Positions 42,455 through 52,363 are shown, counted from the stretch's first letter. The stretch is 64,000 nt of DNA from Pelagibacteraceae bacterium AG-390-L03 (GCA_003279685.1 QCHA01000004.1:20429-84428); one strand, 5' to 3'. Numbers and translations are program-made. The notes: a model not told the origin generated them from the sequence alone.

Positions 42455-43801
42455 TCAAATGTTTAACTTATCTTTAATTGCATAAAACCACACAGCTAAT
42501 CTAAAATAAAATGTCCTTAATTGTGGAAAAATAAATTTTTTAGGTAATCCTTTATAAATCCTTGAGATATCAAGATTTTTGCTATTGGATGAAAAAACTA
42601 ACTTAGATAAATGTTTTCCAGTCCAAGGAGCAGCACTAACACCTACTCCATTGTATCCAAATCCGTAATAAATCTCCTCATTATCAATTTTACCGATAGA
42701 TGGGGTTAATTTTTGAGATAAAGCTATTAATCCTCGCCAGTTATAATCAATTGTAACATTTGACCAATTGGGAAATATTTTTTTTAAAAACTTTTCCATC
42801 TTTTTAGACATTTCTAAATTTGACTGATCACTTCCTGTTAAATCTCCTCTTGTTCCAAATAAAATCCGATTGTCTGGTAATTTTCGATAGTAATATAAAA
42901 GGTTTTTAGTATTAGCGATGGGTGAGAAAGTTTTAAAGTTATGAGAGTTAATTTCATCTTCACTAAGTTTTCTGGTTACAATTATATTTGAAATAACAGG
43001 AAGTACTCTTCCATCCATTTGAGGAATTAATCCTTCTTGATAAAAACCATTAGTTGCAACTACTATTTTTTTAGATTTGATAGATCCTTCTTTAGTTTTT
43101 AAAATATAAGATCCATTTTCTTTATTAATTTGATTTACTTTAGTTTGTTCAAATATTTTAAGTTTCTTAGACAAAGCATACTTTGCAATCCCATTCACAA
43201 ATTTAAGAGGATTGATTGCAAAACCAGGTTTATATGAAAACGCTCCAAATTGTTCTGTTCCTCCATGACCAACTTCATTAAATTCTTCCTTTGAATAAAT
43301 TTCAGTTTCAATACCAAATTCAGATTTATAAGTTGTAGCTTGTTCTTTAATTTGCTCAAATTTATTTTTATGATGTGCAACAACATAATTACTATCTCCA
43401 GTTATATCGCAATCAATATTGTATTCTTTAATAATATCTTTTGTATAGTTTGAACCTTCAACGGAATTTTTAAAAAATCTCTTCGTTTCTTCTTTTCCAA
43501 AAATAGATTGCATTTTTTTAAAAGACATTTTGCTTGGAGGTAAACAATTAAATCCTGCATTACGAGATGAGGCTCCCCAACCTACTTTTCCAGCTTCGAC
43601 TAAAATGACATCTAGATTATGCTTTTCAATCAAATTAATTGCACATAGCAAACCTGTGTATCCTCCACCAATTACTACAACTTCGGAATTAATATCTTTT
43701 GATAATTTTTCTAAATTTAAATTTTCACTTGAAGTATCTTCCCAATAACTACTAACAGGAGTATCAAATTTATAGATATCTGAGTGATATATATTTTTCA
43801 T
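42455..43801 (-). CDS. FAD-dependent amine/amino acid oxidoreductase (DAO family, PuuB-like)
   Basis: A 448-residue DadA/GlpD-type flavoprotein. FAD dinucleotide motif VVVIGGGYTGLLCAINLIE at residues 36-54; WGASSRNAGFNCLPPS is the flavin-contacting loop of PuuB/OrdL-like enzymes; end IYYGFGYNGVGVSAAPWTGKHL. Substrate may be gamma-glutamylputrescine or another secondary amine. Cytoplasmic, possibly membrane-linked through the basic C-terminus (LAVWFYAIKDKL). Confidence 0.85.
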   Translation of the reverse strand: MKNIYHSDIYKFDTPVSSYWEDTSSENLNLEKLSKDINSEVVVIGGGYTGLLCAINLIEKHNLDVILVEAGKVGWGASSRNAGFNCLPPSKMSFKKMQSIFGKEETKRFFKNSVEGSNYTKDIIKEYNIDCDITGDSNYVVAHHKNKFEQIKEQATTYKSEFGIETEIYSKEEFNEVGHGGTEQFGAFSYKPGFAINPLKFVNGIAKYALSKKLKIFEQTKVNQINKENGSYILKTKEGSIKSKKIVVATNGFYQEGLIPQMDGRVLPVISNIIVTRKLSEDEINSHNFKTFSPIANTKNLLYYYRKLPDNRILFGTRGDLTGSDQSNLEMSKKMEKFLKKIFPNWSNVTIDYNWRGLIALSQKLTPSIGKIDNEEIYYGFGYNGVGVSAAPWTGKHLSKLVFSSNSKNLDISRIYKGLPKKFIFPQLRTFYFRLAVWFYAIKDKLNI

Positions 43802-43841
43802 TTTTTTAAGATACTTAAACTCACAATAAGTGTCTAATTAA

Positions 43842-44462
43842 CTAAACAGCTTGAATTAACGAAGTAGTATTATTTGTTGGTTTATTTACATCTTTTGATA
43901 CCTCATGGAATATAAGATCAGGTTTTTTGCATTCTTTTAAAAAAGTTGAACCTTGTAATTCTAAATTTAAATATCGGTTAATATCTGTTTGATTAATGAT
44001 TACAGGTTGTCGATGATGAATTTCGCTAATGTTTTCTTTGGCCTCTTCTGTAATTAAACAAAATTGATCTTCTTCAAAAATACCAGCAAAGAATATTGAG
44101 TTTTTATCTTTTCTTGTAAAATAATGAGGAGTTTTTTCTTTTTCTTCTCTTTTCCATTCATAAAATCCATCAGCTACAGCCACACATCTATTGTTTTTAA
44201 TTAATTTTTTAAATGAAACTTTCTCATCAATAGTCTCTAATCTTGCATTAATTAAAGCTTTAAAATCTTTATCTTTAGCCCAGCCTGGTATCAAACCCCA
44301 CTTAAGAGCTTCTAATGTATTTCCATTTTTGTATTTTTTGATAACTGGAAGTTTTTGATACGGATGAGCGTTATAATTTTCAGTATCTTCTACTTGAATT
44401 GCAGATTTTACTAATTTACTAGTTTTGGTAACTGGATTTTTTACCACATATCTTCCACACAT
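43842..44462 (-). CDS. SRAP (HMCES/YedK) family abasic-site protein
   Basis: A 206-residue SRAP protein starting MCGRYVV, whose Cys2 after methionine removal forms a thiazolidine link with abasic sites in single-stranded DNA. NAHPYQKLPVIK, WGLIPGWAKD, INARLETIDEKVSF, CVAVADGFYEWKR and HHRQPVII are the conserved blocks, including the Glu and His. Role: shielding abasic sites at forks. Full length. Confidence 0.95.
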   Translation of the reverse strand: MCGRYVVKNPVTKTSKLVKSAIQVEDTENYNAHPYQKLPVIKKYKNGNTLEALKWGLIPGWAKDKDFKALINARLETIDEKVSFKKLIKNNRCVAVADGFYEWKREEKEKTPHYFTRKDKNSIFFAGIFEEDQFCLITEEAKENISEIHHRQPVIINQTDINRYLNLELQGSTFLKECKKPDLIFHEVSKDVNKPTNNTTSLIQAV

Positions 44463-44507
44463 AAATTTATTTTAGCAAATAGAATGGATTAAGTCGATAC
44501 GATGGTT

Positions 44508-45689
44508 TTATGCATATTGACCAGCAACATATCCAGAAGACCAAGCCCATTGAAAATTATATCCACCCAAGTGTCCTGTTACATCAATAACTTCACCAAT
44601 AAAAAATAAATTCTTATGTTTGTTAGACATCATTGTTTTTGAAGACAATTCTTTAGTATTAACTCCTCCTAAAGTTACCTCTGCGGTTCTATATCCTTCA
44701 GATCCAGTTGGATTAATTACCCAATAATTTATAGCATCACTTATTTGCTTTAATATTTTGTTAGATAATTCTGAGATGTTTCCACTAACTTTATTTTGAT
44801 TACAGATCATTTGAGCTAATCTTTTTGGTAAAATTTCACTTATAATATTTAAAATATCAAATCTTGGATTTAATTTTCTTTTTTCTTCTAATAATTGATA
44901 AACATTTAATTTAGGTGACAGATTAACTTTGATATTATCTCCTTTTTTCCAGTATGATGAAATTTGTAATATTGAAGGACCACTTAACCCTCTATGAGTA
45001 AATAACATTCCTTCTTGAAATAAAACTTTATTAAAAGAGACTATAGCTTCTAAAGAAAGCCCTGTTAATTCCTTACACGTTTCTAATATCTTCTCATTAA
45101 ATGTTAGAGGAACTAAAGCTGGTAAAGTTTCAATGATATTGTGATCAAATTTTTTAGCGATTTCATAGCCAAATGAAGAGGCACCTATTTTTGGAACAGA
45201 TAATCCTCCAGTTGCTACAATTAAGGATTCTGATGAATATTTATCTTTTTCAGTTGATACAAAATATTGATCATTTTCTTTATTAACATCTTTTATAATA
45301 AATTCTTTTAAAATACTAACATTTGCTAACTCACACTCCTTAAGAAGCATCTCAACAATTTGTTGAGCGCTATGATCGCAAAATAATTGTCCTAATTTTT
45401 TTTCATGAAATTTGATCTCATACTTATTGATTAAGTTGATAAAATCATTTTGGGTATATTGACTTAATGCTGATCTTACAAATTTTGGGTTTTGAGAAAG
45501 AAATTTATTGGGGTTTGTATGAATATTGGTAAAATTACATCTACCCCCACCAGAAATTCTAATTTTTTCACCAATTTTTTTATAATGATCGACGAGCAAT
45601 ACTTTACGTCCTCGTTTACCAGCTTCAATAGCACTCATCATGCCGGCTGCACCCGCTCCTATAATTATAACATCATATTCATTATTCAT
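44508..45689 (-). CDS. HI0933-like (YhiN) NAD(P)/FAD-dependent oxidoreductase
   Basis: A 393-residue flavoprotein: DVIIIGAGAAGMMSAIEAGKRG at residues 6-27 binds FAD, GEKIRISGGGRCNFTN is the family's mark, and FFIGEVIDVTGHLGGYNFQWAWSSG closes the FAD site. Function of the YhiN group is not established. Cytoplasmic. It starts 42 bases downstream of the TPR gene on the same strand. Confidence 0.9.
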   Translation of the reverse strand: MNNEYDVIIIGAGAAGMMSAIEAGKRGRKVLLVDHYKKIGEKIRISGGGRCNFTNIHTNPNKFLSQNPKFVRSALSQYTQNDFINLINKYEIKFHEKKLGQLFCDHSAQQIVEMLLKECELANVSILKEFIIKDVNKENDQYFVSTEKDKYSSESLIVATGGLSVPKIGASSFGYEIAKKFDHNIIETLPALVPLTFNEKILETCKELTGLSLEAIVSFNKVLFQEGMLFTHRGLSGPSILQISSYWKKGDNIKVNLSPKLNVYQLLEEKRKLNPRFDILNIISEILPKRLAQMICNQNKVSGNISELSNKILKQISDAINYWVINPTGSEGYRTAEVTLGGVNTKELSSKTMMSNKHKNLFFIGEVIDVTGHLGGYNFQWAWSSGYVAGQYA

Positions 45690-45730
45690 GATTTCCTGAC
45701 AGTAATTCTGAAATAATTTTTCTTTAATAA

Positions 45731-46276
45731 TTAAATTGATTGTCTTTTAATTAACTCTTCAATTTGTTCAATCATTACCTTGGATGATTTCATTGCAGGA
45801 TAAATTTCTTGAGCTTTTTGATAACTTCTTTTTGCTTTATCATAATTCTTTAACTGAATATTGACCATTCCCTGACCTGCTAAAGCTCCAAAATGTCTTT
45901 CTTCTAATTCAAGTACTTTATCAATATCATCTTGAGATTTTTTGAATTCTCCAACCATATAAAAAACAGTTGCTCTTTTATTCCAAGCCTCTGCCCAAGT
46001 GGGATCTAATTCAATCACTTCTGTAAAAACATTAATTGCTCTATTTAGTTGTTGGTCTTGAATTAATCTTGAACCTTCATCCAAAATTGATGTCAATTTT
46101 TGATCTGTAGGGTGAGTGCTCCAGAGCATCCAAATTTGTTTTGCAATTCCTGATGATAATGATGGAATATTTTTTTTTAATTCTAAAAATAATTTATCAA
46201 GCTTATCATCTCTATCATTTGCACTTAAAGTTGTTGTTGAAAGAAATAAAATAATAATTGTAAGAATCCTTTTCAT
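45731..46276 (-). CDS. Periplasmic TPR-repeat protein
   Basis: About 181 residues. I set the start at ATG 46276 (MKRILTIIILFLSTTTLSAND), which gives a clean signal peptide; a longer frame upstream would bury it. Three tetratricopeptide repeats follow (about 65-165: ELDPTWAEAWNKRATVFYMVGEFKKSQ; LEERHFGALAGQGMVNIQLKNYDKAKRSY; next one partial). A scaffold protein in the periplasm; partners unknown. Confidence 0.85.
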   Translation of the reverse strand: MKRILTIIILFLSTTTLSANDRDDKLDKLFLELKKNIPSLSSGIAKQIWMLWSTHPTDQKLTSILDEGSRLIQDQQLNRAINVFTEVIELDPTWAEAWNKRATVFYMVGEFKKSQDDIDKVLELEERHFGALAGQGMVNIQLKNYDKAKRSYQKAQEIYPAMKSSKVMIEQIEELIKRQSI

Positions 46277-46310
46277 TAAAAAACGATAACAAAAAAATAA
46301 TATTAAGTCT

Positions 46311-46919
46311 TTACAGATTTTCCAAGATTGCATTTTTTAGAGTATTACCAATGATAATTGTGCCTTGGTCATTTGGATGCATGCCATCACTTAAATTAAA
46401 TTCAGGTTTTTGTGCTACACCTTCAAGTAGAAATGGAATTAATTGTAGCTTATATTTTTTTGATAGATCGTAGAAAATTTTATCAAAAGATTTCTTATAG
46501 TTAGAACCATAAGAGGTAGGTGCAATCATTCCTGCTATAATCACTTTGATGTTTTTATTTTTAGCAATTTTAATTATTTCTTCTAAATTATTTTTAGTCT
46601 CTTTGGGGTTTATGCCTCTTAGCATATCGTTAGCTCCAAGACATAAAATCATTAAATCAATATTAGATTCGGACAAAGTCCATTCAGCTATATTTAGTCC
46701 ACCTGAAGAAGTGCTTCCTGAAACACTACCATTAACAATTTCTATATTATAACCCTCAATCTCTAAATTATTTTGTAAAACTACTGACAAATGTTGCTCA
46801 TTAGGCAATCCATAGCCAGCCATGAGACTATCTCCAAATAATATTACTTTTTCTATCGCACTCGCCTTTATGGTGACTAGACAGAATACGATTATTTTAA
46901 TAATAAAACTTTTATTCAT
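46311..46919 (-). CDS. tesA: GDSL lysophospholipase / acyl-CoA thioesterase TesA
   Basis: About 202 residues from ATG 46919, which gives a signal peptide (MNKSFIIKIIVFCLVTIKASA). SGNH hydrolase blocks: LFGDSLMAGYG (Ser), NGSVSGSTSSGG (Gly), LCLGANDMLRG (Asn), and SDGMHPNDQG (Asp, His). It is a periplasmic esterase. The start codon shares two bases with the start of the divergent ABC ATPase gene; the same divergent tesA-ybbA order occurs in E. coli. Confidence 0.92.
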   Translation of the reverse strand: MNKSFIIKIIVFCLVTIKASAIEKVILFGDSLMAGYGLPNEQHLSVVLQNNLEIEGYNIEIVNGSVSGSTSSGGLNIAEWTLSESNIDLMILCLGANDMLRGINPKETKNNLEEIIKIAKNKNIKVIIAGMIAPTSYGSNYKKSFDKIFYDLSKKYKLQLIPFLLEGVAQKPEFNLSDGMHPNDQGTIIIGNTLKNAILENL

Positions 46920-47583
46920 GAGTGTTCTTCTTAAATTAAATAAGGTCAATCTTAAATACCAAACTGGTAAAGATAATATCAGAGTTTTAAAAGATATTAA
47001 CTTAACTACCAAGAAAAAAGAGACAATTTCTATTGTTGGAGAAAGTGGATCAGGAAAAACTAGTCTTATAATGTTAATTGGAGGATTAGAAAAAGCTAGC
47101 TCAGGAAAAATATTTTTTCAAAATCATGAAATTACAAAATTAAGCGAAGATGACGTCTCAGAAATAAGAAGAAAAAATATTGGAATTATATTTCAGTCAT
47201 TTTATTTAATCCCAAACTATACAGCAGTTGAGAATGTAGCGTTAACTCTTGAACTTAATAATTTTAATAACCCTGAAAAAGAAGCAAAATTATTATTAGA
47301 TAGATTTGGACTTAATCATCGATTTAACAACTTACCAAGCCAACTATCTGGAGGTGAACAACAAAGAGTTGCTATAGCTAGAGCAATTGCAATGAAACCA
47401 GAATTAATCTTGGCCGATGAACCTACTGGAAATCTAGATACTGAAAACTCTTTAATGATCTCTGACATATTATTTAAATATGTAAAAGAAGAGGGTTCTT
47501 CATTAATTATGGTAACCCATGATCTAAAACTAGCTAATAAAGCAAAAAGAAAAATTAAAATTAAAGATGGAAAAATTAAATAA
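46918..47583 (+). CDS. ybbA: YbbA/LolD-type ABC transporter ATPase
   Basis: About 221 residues from ATG 46918. Walker A VGESGSGKTSL, signature LSGGEQQRVAIARAIA, Walker B LILADEPTGN, plus the H-loop MVTHDL. The MacB/LolD/YbbA group pairs with FtsX-type permeases; the partner is encoded next and overlaps by 17 bases. The start codon overlaps the tesA start on the other strand (CATG, 46917-46920), so no room for a leader remains. Confidence 0.93.
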   Translation: MSVLLKLNKVNLKYQTGKDNIRVLKDINLTTKKKETISIVGESGSGKTSLIMLIGGLEKASSGKIFFQNHEITKLSEDDVSEIRRKNIGIIFQSFYLIPNYTAVENVALTLELNNFNNPEKEAKLLLDRFGLNHRFNNLPSQLSGGEQQRVAIARAIAMKPELILADEPTGNLDTENSLMISDILFKYVKEEGSSLIMVTHDLKLANKAKRKIKIKDGKIK

Positions 47584-50104
47584 ACCATCAAATTTTAATT
47601 TAGCTTTTAAATATGCTTTAAAAGATTTAAGCAGGAATTATAAAAAACTATCCAGCATCATAATAACACTTTTTATTAGTCTTTTTATATTAAGTGCAAT
47701 TTTCACTATTGAAGATAGTTTAAAAAAAGAACTCAACGATAATGCTAAAGCACTATTGGGTGGAGATTTAGAAATTGATTACAATCGTAATGTAGGGAAC
47801 ATCGAATTAGTTAACAATGTAAAAAAATTTACAACTATTTCTCAAATGATTGAGTTCAGTACAATGGTCTCAACAATTAATAAAGAAAAAAATAAATCTT
47901 TTTTTACAAGAATTAAAACTGTAGATACCAAATATCCTCTTTATGGTTCTGTTAATTATGAGCCAGCAGGTGCATTTGATAGAATGCATGAGGAACCAAA
48001 TACTTTATTGATTAATGAGAGTTTATTAAAAAACTTAAATATTAAAATTAATGATAAAATTAAAGTACAAGATCAATTATTTACAATTATTGGAATTGTA
48101 AAATCTGTTCCTGATGTAAGTGGTTTTGTTGCATTTGGTGATTGGGCGCTTGCAGGTGATAAAACTTTAGAGATTTTAAAACTAAATGGAATTGGAAGTT
48201 TTTTAAATTACGAATACAAAGTAAAATTTAACGATACTGATGACGCTAATAAGATAGAAAAAAAAATTGAAAATATATTTAAAGATGATCAAAAAGTTAA
48301 AATTAGATATCCTGAAAATTCAGCAAGTGGATTAAAGAGAGTTATTAATAACTTTTCACAATTTTTATCATTAGTTTCAATTAGTGCAATGTTGATTGCG
48401 GGAATCGGAATAGCTAATACCCTTCTATCTTTTATCAATCAAAACAATATGTCTATTGCAGTTAGAAAAGCAGTTGGATTTTATTCAGGAAACATCAAAA
48501 CATTATATTATCTTCAATTACTAATCTTGCTTTTAGTAATTACAACTTTTGCTTATGTTTCAAGTTTTTTAATTGTTCCAGTTGTAGATCAATATTTATC
48601 TGATGGATTAGGGCTTAATGTTTCTCCAGTATTTTCAATTATAAACTTTGTAAAGATATTTTTAGTTGGATTATTGGTTCTTGTTATATTTTCAATTCCA
48701 ACCATAAGTTCAATTGACCAAGTAAAAGCTTCTAATTTATTTAGAAATGTCTTTCAAAATTTAGAATTTTATTATTCAAAAAAATCTGTGGTTTTAAGTT
48801 TAATCTTATTGTCTATTTTAATCTTACTATTTAGTCTTGGATCTGAAAGACCTATTTATAGTATAGGATATTTTGTGGCTTTTTTTGTTTGTTTAATTGT
48901 ATTTTTTTTACTTTCAAAAATAATTATTTATTTCTTAAGAAAACTTAAATCTACATCCAATATATCTTTAAAAGTATCAATTAAAAACATAACTCAAACT
49001 AAGAGTATAACTCCTATTACAATTATGTCTTTAGGTTTGGGAGTGACATTACTATTAACGCTAGCATTAGTTGGGACTAATTTTCAAAGAGAAATTGCAA
49101 AATCTATACCTGATATTGCACCTGATTATTTTTTTGTTGGCATTCAAAAAGGAGAAAAAGAAATTTTTAAAAAAATTATATTGGACATGGACTCAAATGC
49201 AAAAATTGAAGTGGTGCCAATGGTATCATCTGGAATAATTAAAATTAATGGGATTAATCCAAATAGCTATATTAAACCTGATAATGATAGTTATTGGGTA
49301 ATTGGAAGTGATAGAAGATCTTCATGGGTAGATCAAGTTCCAGAAGACAATCCTATAACAGAGGGTAAATGGTGGGATCTTTCGAAACCTGACCAGCTTC
49401 AAATTTCCTTAGACGCTGAAGTTGCAAAAAATTTAAATATTAATTTAGGTGATGTGTTCACACTTAACATTTATGGTAGAGAAATTGATGGTAAGGTAGT
49501 TAATTTTAGAGCTGTTGATTACCGTGATCTTAGTATTAATTTTGCTATGTTGTTTAATCCTCAATTTGCAAAAAATATCCCTCACGAATATTTAGCAACT
49601 GCCAAATTTGAAACCATTGAAAAATTTGATGAAACTTCAATGCTAGATGTATTGCCAAGTTTATCAATGATTAAGATTGCAGATTATTTAAATAAAGTAA
49701 CTGATGTTTTGAATAAAGTTTTTATAGCTGTAACCCTGATTTCAGCAGTCACTATTATCATTGGTTTAATTGTAATTTCTAGCGCCATTATGGTTCAAGG
49801 AAAAGTGAAAGAATATCAAAATTTAGTATTTAAAATTTTAGGATTTTCAAAAAAAGAAGTTGTTTTATCTTCTTTAATCGAATTTATAATAATATTTAAT
49901 TCTGTAATATTGATAGCAACCTTTTTTGCTGTAACTGCATCTAAATTTATTATGGAAAATATTTTCGAATTAGTTTGGGCTTTTGATTTTAAAGTCTTAT
50001 TTAACTTAGGATTAAGTATTGGATTAGCTACTTTAGCTTTAATAATGATTACAAATTTAAAATACTTAAGTCCTAAAGTTTATCCGTTAATTAGGAACCA
50101 GTAG
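47567..50104 (+). CDS. ybbP: YbbP-type FtsX-like ABC transporter permease
   Basis: An 845-residue permease with about ten helices and two FtsX-type domains: the first around 260-385, the second at 715-840, separated by large periplasmic parts with MacB-like PCD segments (residues about 55-250 and 515-700). Together with the ATPase it would move a hydrophobic or protein substrate, or release something from the membrane; in E. coli the ybbAP pair's role is not fully known. Ends overlapping the next gene by 14 bases. Confidence 0.9.
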   Translation: MEKLNKPSNFNLAFKYALKDLSRNYKKLSSIIITLFISLFILSAIFTIEDSLKKELNDNAKALLGGDLEIDYNRNVGNIELVNNVKKFTTISQMIEFSTMVSTINKEKNKSFFTRIKTVDTKYPLYGSVNYEPAGAFDRMHEEPNTLLINESLLKNLNIKINDKIKVQDQLFTIIGIVKSVPDVSGFVAFGDWALAGDKTLEILKLNGIGSFLNYEYKVKFNDTDDANKIEKKIENIFKDDQKVKIRYPENSASGLKRVINNFSQFLSLVSISAMLIAGIGIANTLLSFINQNNMSIAVRKAVGFYSGNIKTLYYLQLLILLLVITTFAYVSSFLIVPVVDQYLSDGLGLNVSPVFSIINFVKIFLVGLLVLVIFSIPTISSIDQVKASNLFRNVFQNLEFYYSKKSVVLSLILLSILILLFSLGSERPIYSIGYFVAFFVCLIVFFLLSKIIIYFLRKLKSTSNISLKVSIKNITQTKSITPITIMSLGLGVTLLLTLALVGTNFQREIAKSIPDIAPDYFFVGIQKGEKEIFKKIILDMDSNAKIEVVPMVSSGIIKINGINPNSYIKPDNDSYWVIGSDRRSSWVDQVPEDNPITEGKWWDLSKPDQLQISLDAEVAKNLNINLGDVFTLNIYGREIDGKVVNFRAVDYRDLSINFAMLFNPQFAKNIPHEYLATAKFETIEKFDETSMLDVLPSLSMIKIADYLNKVTDVLNKVFIAVTLISAVTIIIGLIVISSAIMVQGKVKEYQNLVFKILGFSKKEVVLSSLIEFIIIFNSVILIATFFAVTASKFIMENIFELVWAFDFKVLFNLGLSIGLATLALIMITNLKYLSPKVYPLIRNQ

Positions 50105-50615
50105 ATTTTAATACCTCTAAAGGTAATGGTGCATCAGGATATTTCACAATGCATAGTTCCTCATACTTTTTACAAAAATTAATTAGAACCTTGTGGACAT
50201 TATCTATATTTTTAAGGTCCAAACTTTTAATCATTTGGTCTCTTTCTTGTTCAAGTTCTTTAATTTGATCATTGTTTACAAATTCTCCGGTTTCTATCTC
50301 CCAGAAAGTATTTTTTAACTGATCATTACTTAATTCCTTTAGCTTTTTTTGAAGTTCTTTAATTACTTCATCATTGGTTTCTTTATCTTTCATAGGTGAA
50401 TCTGTTAACTTGAATAAGCATTTATCATTTAATCCATCTATAAAATGATCATAAGGTCTTCCTTCGGACAAATCTCTAAAATGATTTGAGTTAAAATAAC
50501 TATTAATTGCAGCTTTAGTGGATACTTTTTCCTTACCTTTTATTACAGCTATTTGAACGTAAACTTCTTGATGAATATAATTCTCTAAGTGTTCTTTAAT
50601 TTTTATTGGAATCAT
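50091..50615 (-). CDS. Hypothetical soluble protein with helical centre
   Basis: A 174-residue protein with no signal peptide or membrane helix. The start VKIKEHLENYIHQEVYVQIAVIKG-like segment is beta/alpha, and residues about 80-145 form a charged helical stretch (ELQKKLKELSNDQLKNTFWEIE; ELEQERDQMIKSLDLK) suited to a coiled coil. No family is recognised. It overlaps the permease end by 14 bases and lies 29 bases after the cytochrome c gene on the same strand. Confidence 0.7.
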   Translation of the reverse strand: MIPIKIKEHLENYIHQEVYVQIAVIKGKEKVSTKAAINSYFNSNHFRDLSEGRPYDHFIDGLNDKCLFKLTDSPMKDKETNDEVIKELQKKLKELSNDQLKNTFWEIETGEFVNNDQIKELEQERDQMIKSLDLKNIDNVHKVLINFCKKYEELCIVKYPDAPLPLEVLKSTGS

Positions 50616-50644
50616 TATTTTTATTAATTTAAAATACTAAAATT

Positions 50645-51112
50645 TTAATGTTCTTCACGATATTTTGAATGACAGGCCTTACAATTACCCCACATTAATT
50701 TACCAAGTGTTCCTCTGATATTATCTGCATTTTCAATAACTGATGCTAATTCAACCATGTCATTAGATGCTTTTTCCATTAAAGAATTGAATTTATCTTT
50801 TTCTTCCCAAACTAAAGGCAAGACTTCTGTGTTAAATCCTTCTTTAGTATTATCTGGAAACATTTCTTTTAAAGTTTTGTAATTTTCACTCATTTCTAAC
50901 ATTAATTTTTTTGCCTCATCAAAATCTCCGTTTGATGAAAGAGACTGAACTCTTTTAGCTGTATTATAATTTTTACTAAATATAGCTTGTCTATTTTTAA
51001 TAATATCTTCAGGTGATTGTTCTGAGTTTGCATTAGTACTTATAAATACTGTAATTATTACTAATAAACTAATACCAATATTCTTCACAATATGTTTAAG
51101 TAGGCCATGCAT
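50645..51112 (-). CDS. Periplasmic cytochrome c (c'-like, C-terminal CxxCH)
   Basis: A 155-residue exported protein with an N-terminal hydrophobic segment (GISLLVIITVFISTNANS) and one haem motif, CKACH, close to the C-terminus (GNCKACHSKYREEH), the layout of cytochromes c' and c556 four-helix bundles. It begins ATGCAT, overlapping the start of the divergent cytochrome b561 gene; another possible start is a GTG 24 bases later. The pair likely exchange electrons across the membrane. Confidence 0.87.
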   Translation of the reverse strand: MHGLLKHIVKNIGISLLVIITVFISTNANSEQSPEDIIKNRQAIFSKNYNTAKRVQSLSSNGDFDEAKKLMLEMSENYKTLKEMFPDNTKEGFNTEVLPLVWEEKDKFNSLMEKASNDMVELASVIENADNIRGTLGKLMWGNCKACHSKYREEH

Positions 51113-51634
51113 GTTAAAAATACTTTAACAGAGTATGGTTTAATTTCAAAATTATTACATTGGATAAGTGCAGTGTTGCTTTTCGCACAAATTCCGCTTG
51201 GCTTTTATTTGGTAGATTTAGATTTTGGGCCAGAAAGAATAAGTTTAGAAAATATTCATATAACAGTCGGTTTATCTATATTTTACTTAGTAATTTTAAG
51301 ATTACTTTACAAATTGTTTAATCCAACTCCTAAGTTAGAGCCAAGTATTTTTAAAGGGCAAAGATTTTTAGCAAAGCTTAATCATGTAATGCTATATGTG
51401 ACAATTCTATCAATCACAATATCGGGAATTTTTAAAAAATTATTTAATGGTGAAACATTAACGATCATTTTTAAAAAAATTAAAATTCAGGATAATTTCC
51501 AATTAGGTGAATTATTTTATGATATTCATATTTTTTCAAACTATTTGTTAATAATTTTAATTACAATTCATTTAGTGGCAGTTATTGTGCATAAATTAAT
51601 CTTTAATGACAATCTGTTAAAAAGAATTCTCTAA
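51107..51634 (+). CDS. Cytochrome b561 family membrane protein
   Basis: A 175-residue protein with four helices and the haem-ligand histidines expected of CybB: LLHWISAVLLF, IHITVGLSIF, LNHVMLYVTIL, IHIFSNYLLII and IHLVAVIVHK. It passes electrons from quinol or similar to periplasmic acceptors. Its ATG (51107) lies within the same ATGCAT palindrome as the start of the cytochrome c gene. It ends directly at the start of the methyltransferase gene stop (no gap). Confidence 0.88.
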   Translation: MHVKNTLTEYGLISKLLHWISAVLLFAQIPLGFYLVDLDFGPERISLENIHITVGLSIFYLVILRLLYKLFNPTPKLEPSIFKGQRFLAKLNHVMLYVTILSITISGIFKKLFNGETLTIIFKKIKIQDNFQLGELFYDIHIFSNYLLIILITIHLVAVIVHKLIFNDNLLKRIL

Positions 51635-52345
51635 TTATTTTTCTATAATAAAACAAATTAACCTATCTTTAAATTTTAATACTTTTTTATAATTATTCTT
51701 AATTTCATTCATACCATTTAATATTTGCTTATTATTAAAATTAAGCAAAGTGGAGATATATCTATCTTTAATCATTTGAAGATACTTTGTTTTTAAAATT
51801 TGGACATCATAAATAAATTTTTTTGTAATTATTTTGAATTTATTTTTTAAGATTAATTTAAATAATTTTTCATCGTTATTTAATGAAATTTGTAATTTCT
51901 TTTTCATTAAAGAAAACGCTGGAATTTCATTCTTTTTAGGGTCTAAACTTAAAATTATAATTTTTCCATTTGGATTAAGTTTATTTTTACATATTGATAA
52001 AAGCTTTATAGCCTGTTTTCTTTTTAGTAGATGAATTGTTTGTTTTATTAAGATTAAATCAAAATTAATTTTGGTTTTTGATACAAATGTTAATGCATCA
52101 ATCTTTTTAAAAATTATTTTTTTACTTTTATCCTTGTGACTTTCTTTATCTATTCCTATAGGTTTGTTAAATAATCTTAAATTACTTGATAAATTTGCTA
52201 AAATTTTACCCCTACCACAACCAATATCTAAAATTTTAGAGTTTTTATCAAGTTTTACTTGATTTAATAAAAATTTATTAAAAGTTTGAATATATTTTTG
52301 AGATGATAACCATGTTTTATTGTCCCAATTTTTTAGAGATTTCAT
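51635..52345 (-). CDS. Class I SAM-dependent methyltransferase
   Basis: A 236-residue methyltransferase: motif I SKILDIGCGRGKILANLSS at residues 38-56, acidic GIDKESHKDK, and DLILIKQTIHLLK as motif IV. The substrate is unknown. Very Lys-rich and AT-rich, typical of the less conserved genes here. It abuts the cytochrome b561 stop. Confidence 0.85.
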   Translation of the reverse strand: MKSLKNWDNKTWLSSQKYIQTFNKFLLNQVKLDKNSKILDIGCGRGKILANLSSNLRLFNKPIGIDKESHKDKSKKIIFKKIDALTFVSKTKINFDLILIKQTIHLLKRKQAIKLLSICKNKLNPNGKIIILSLDPKKNEIPAFSLMKKKLQISLNNDEKLFKLILKNKFKIITKKFIYDVQILKTKYLQMIKDRYISTLLNFNNKQILNGMNEIKNNYKKVLKFKDRLICFIIEK

Positions 52346-52363
52346 TGAAATATTTAAATCATT

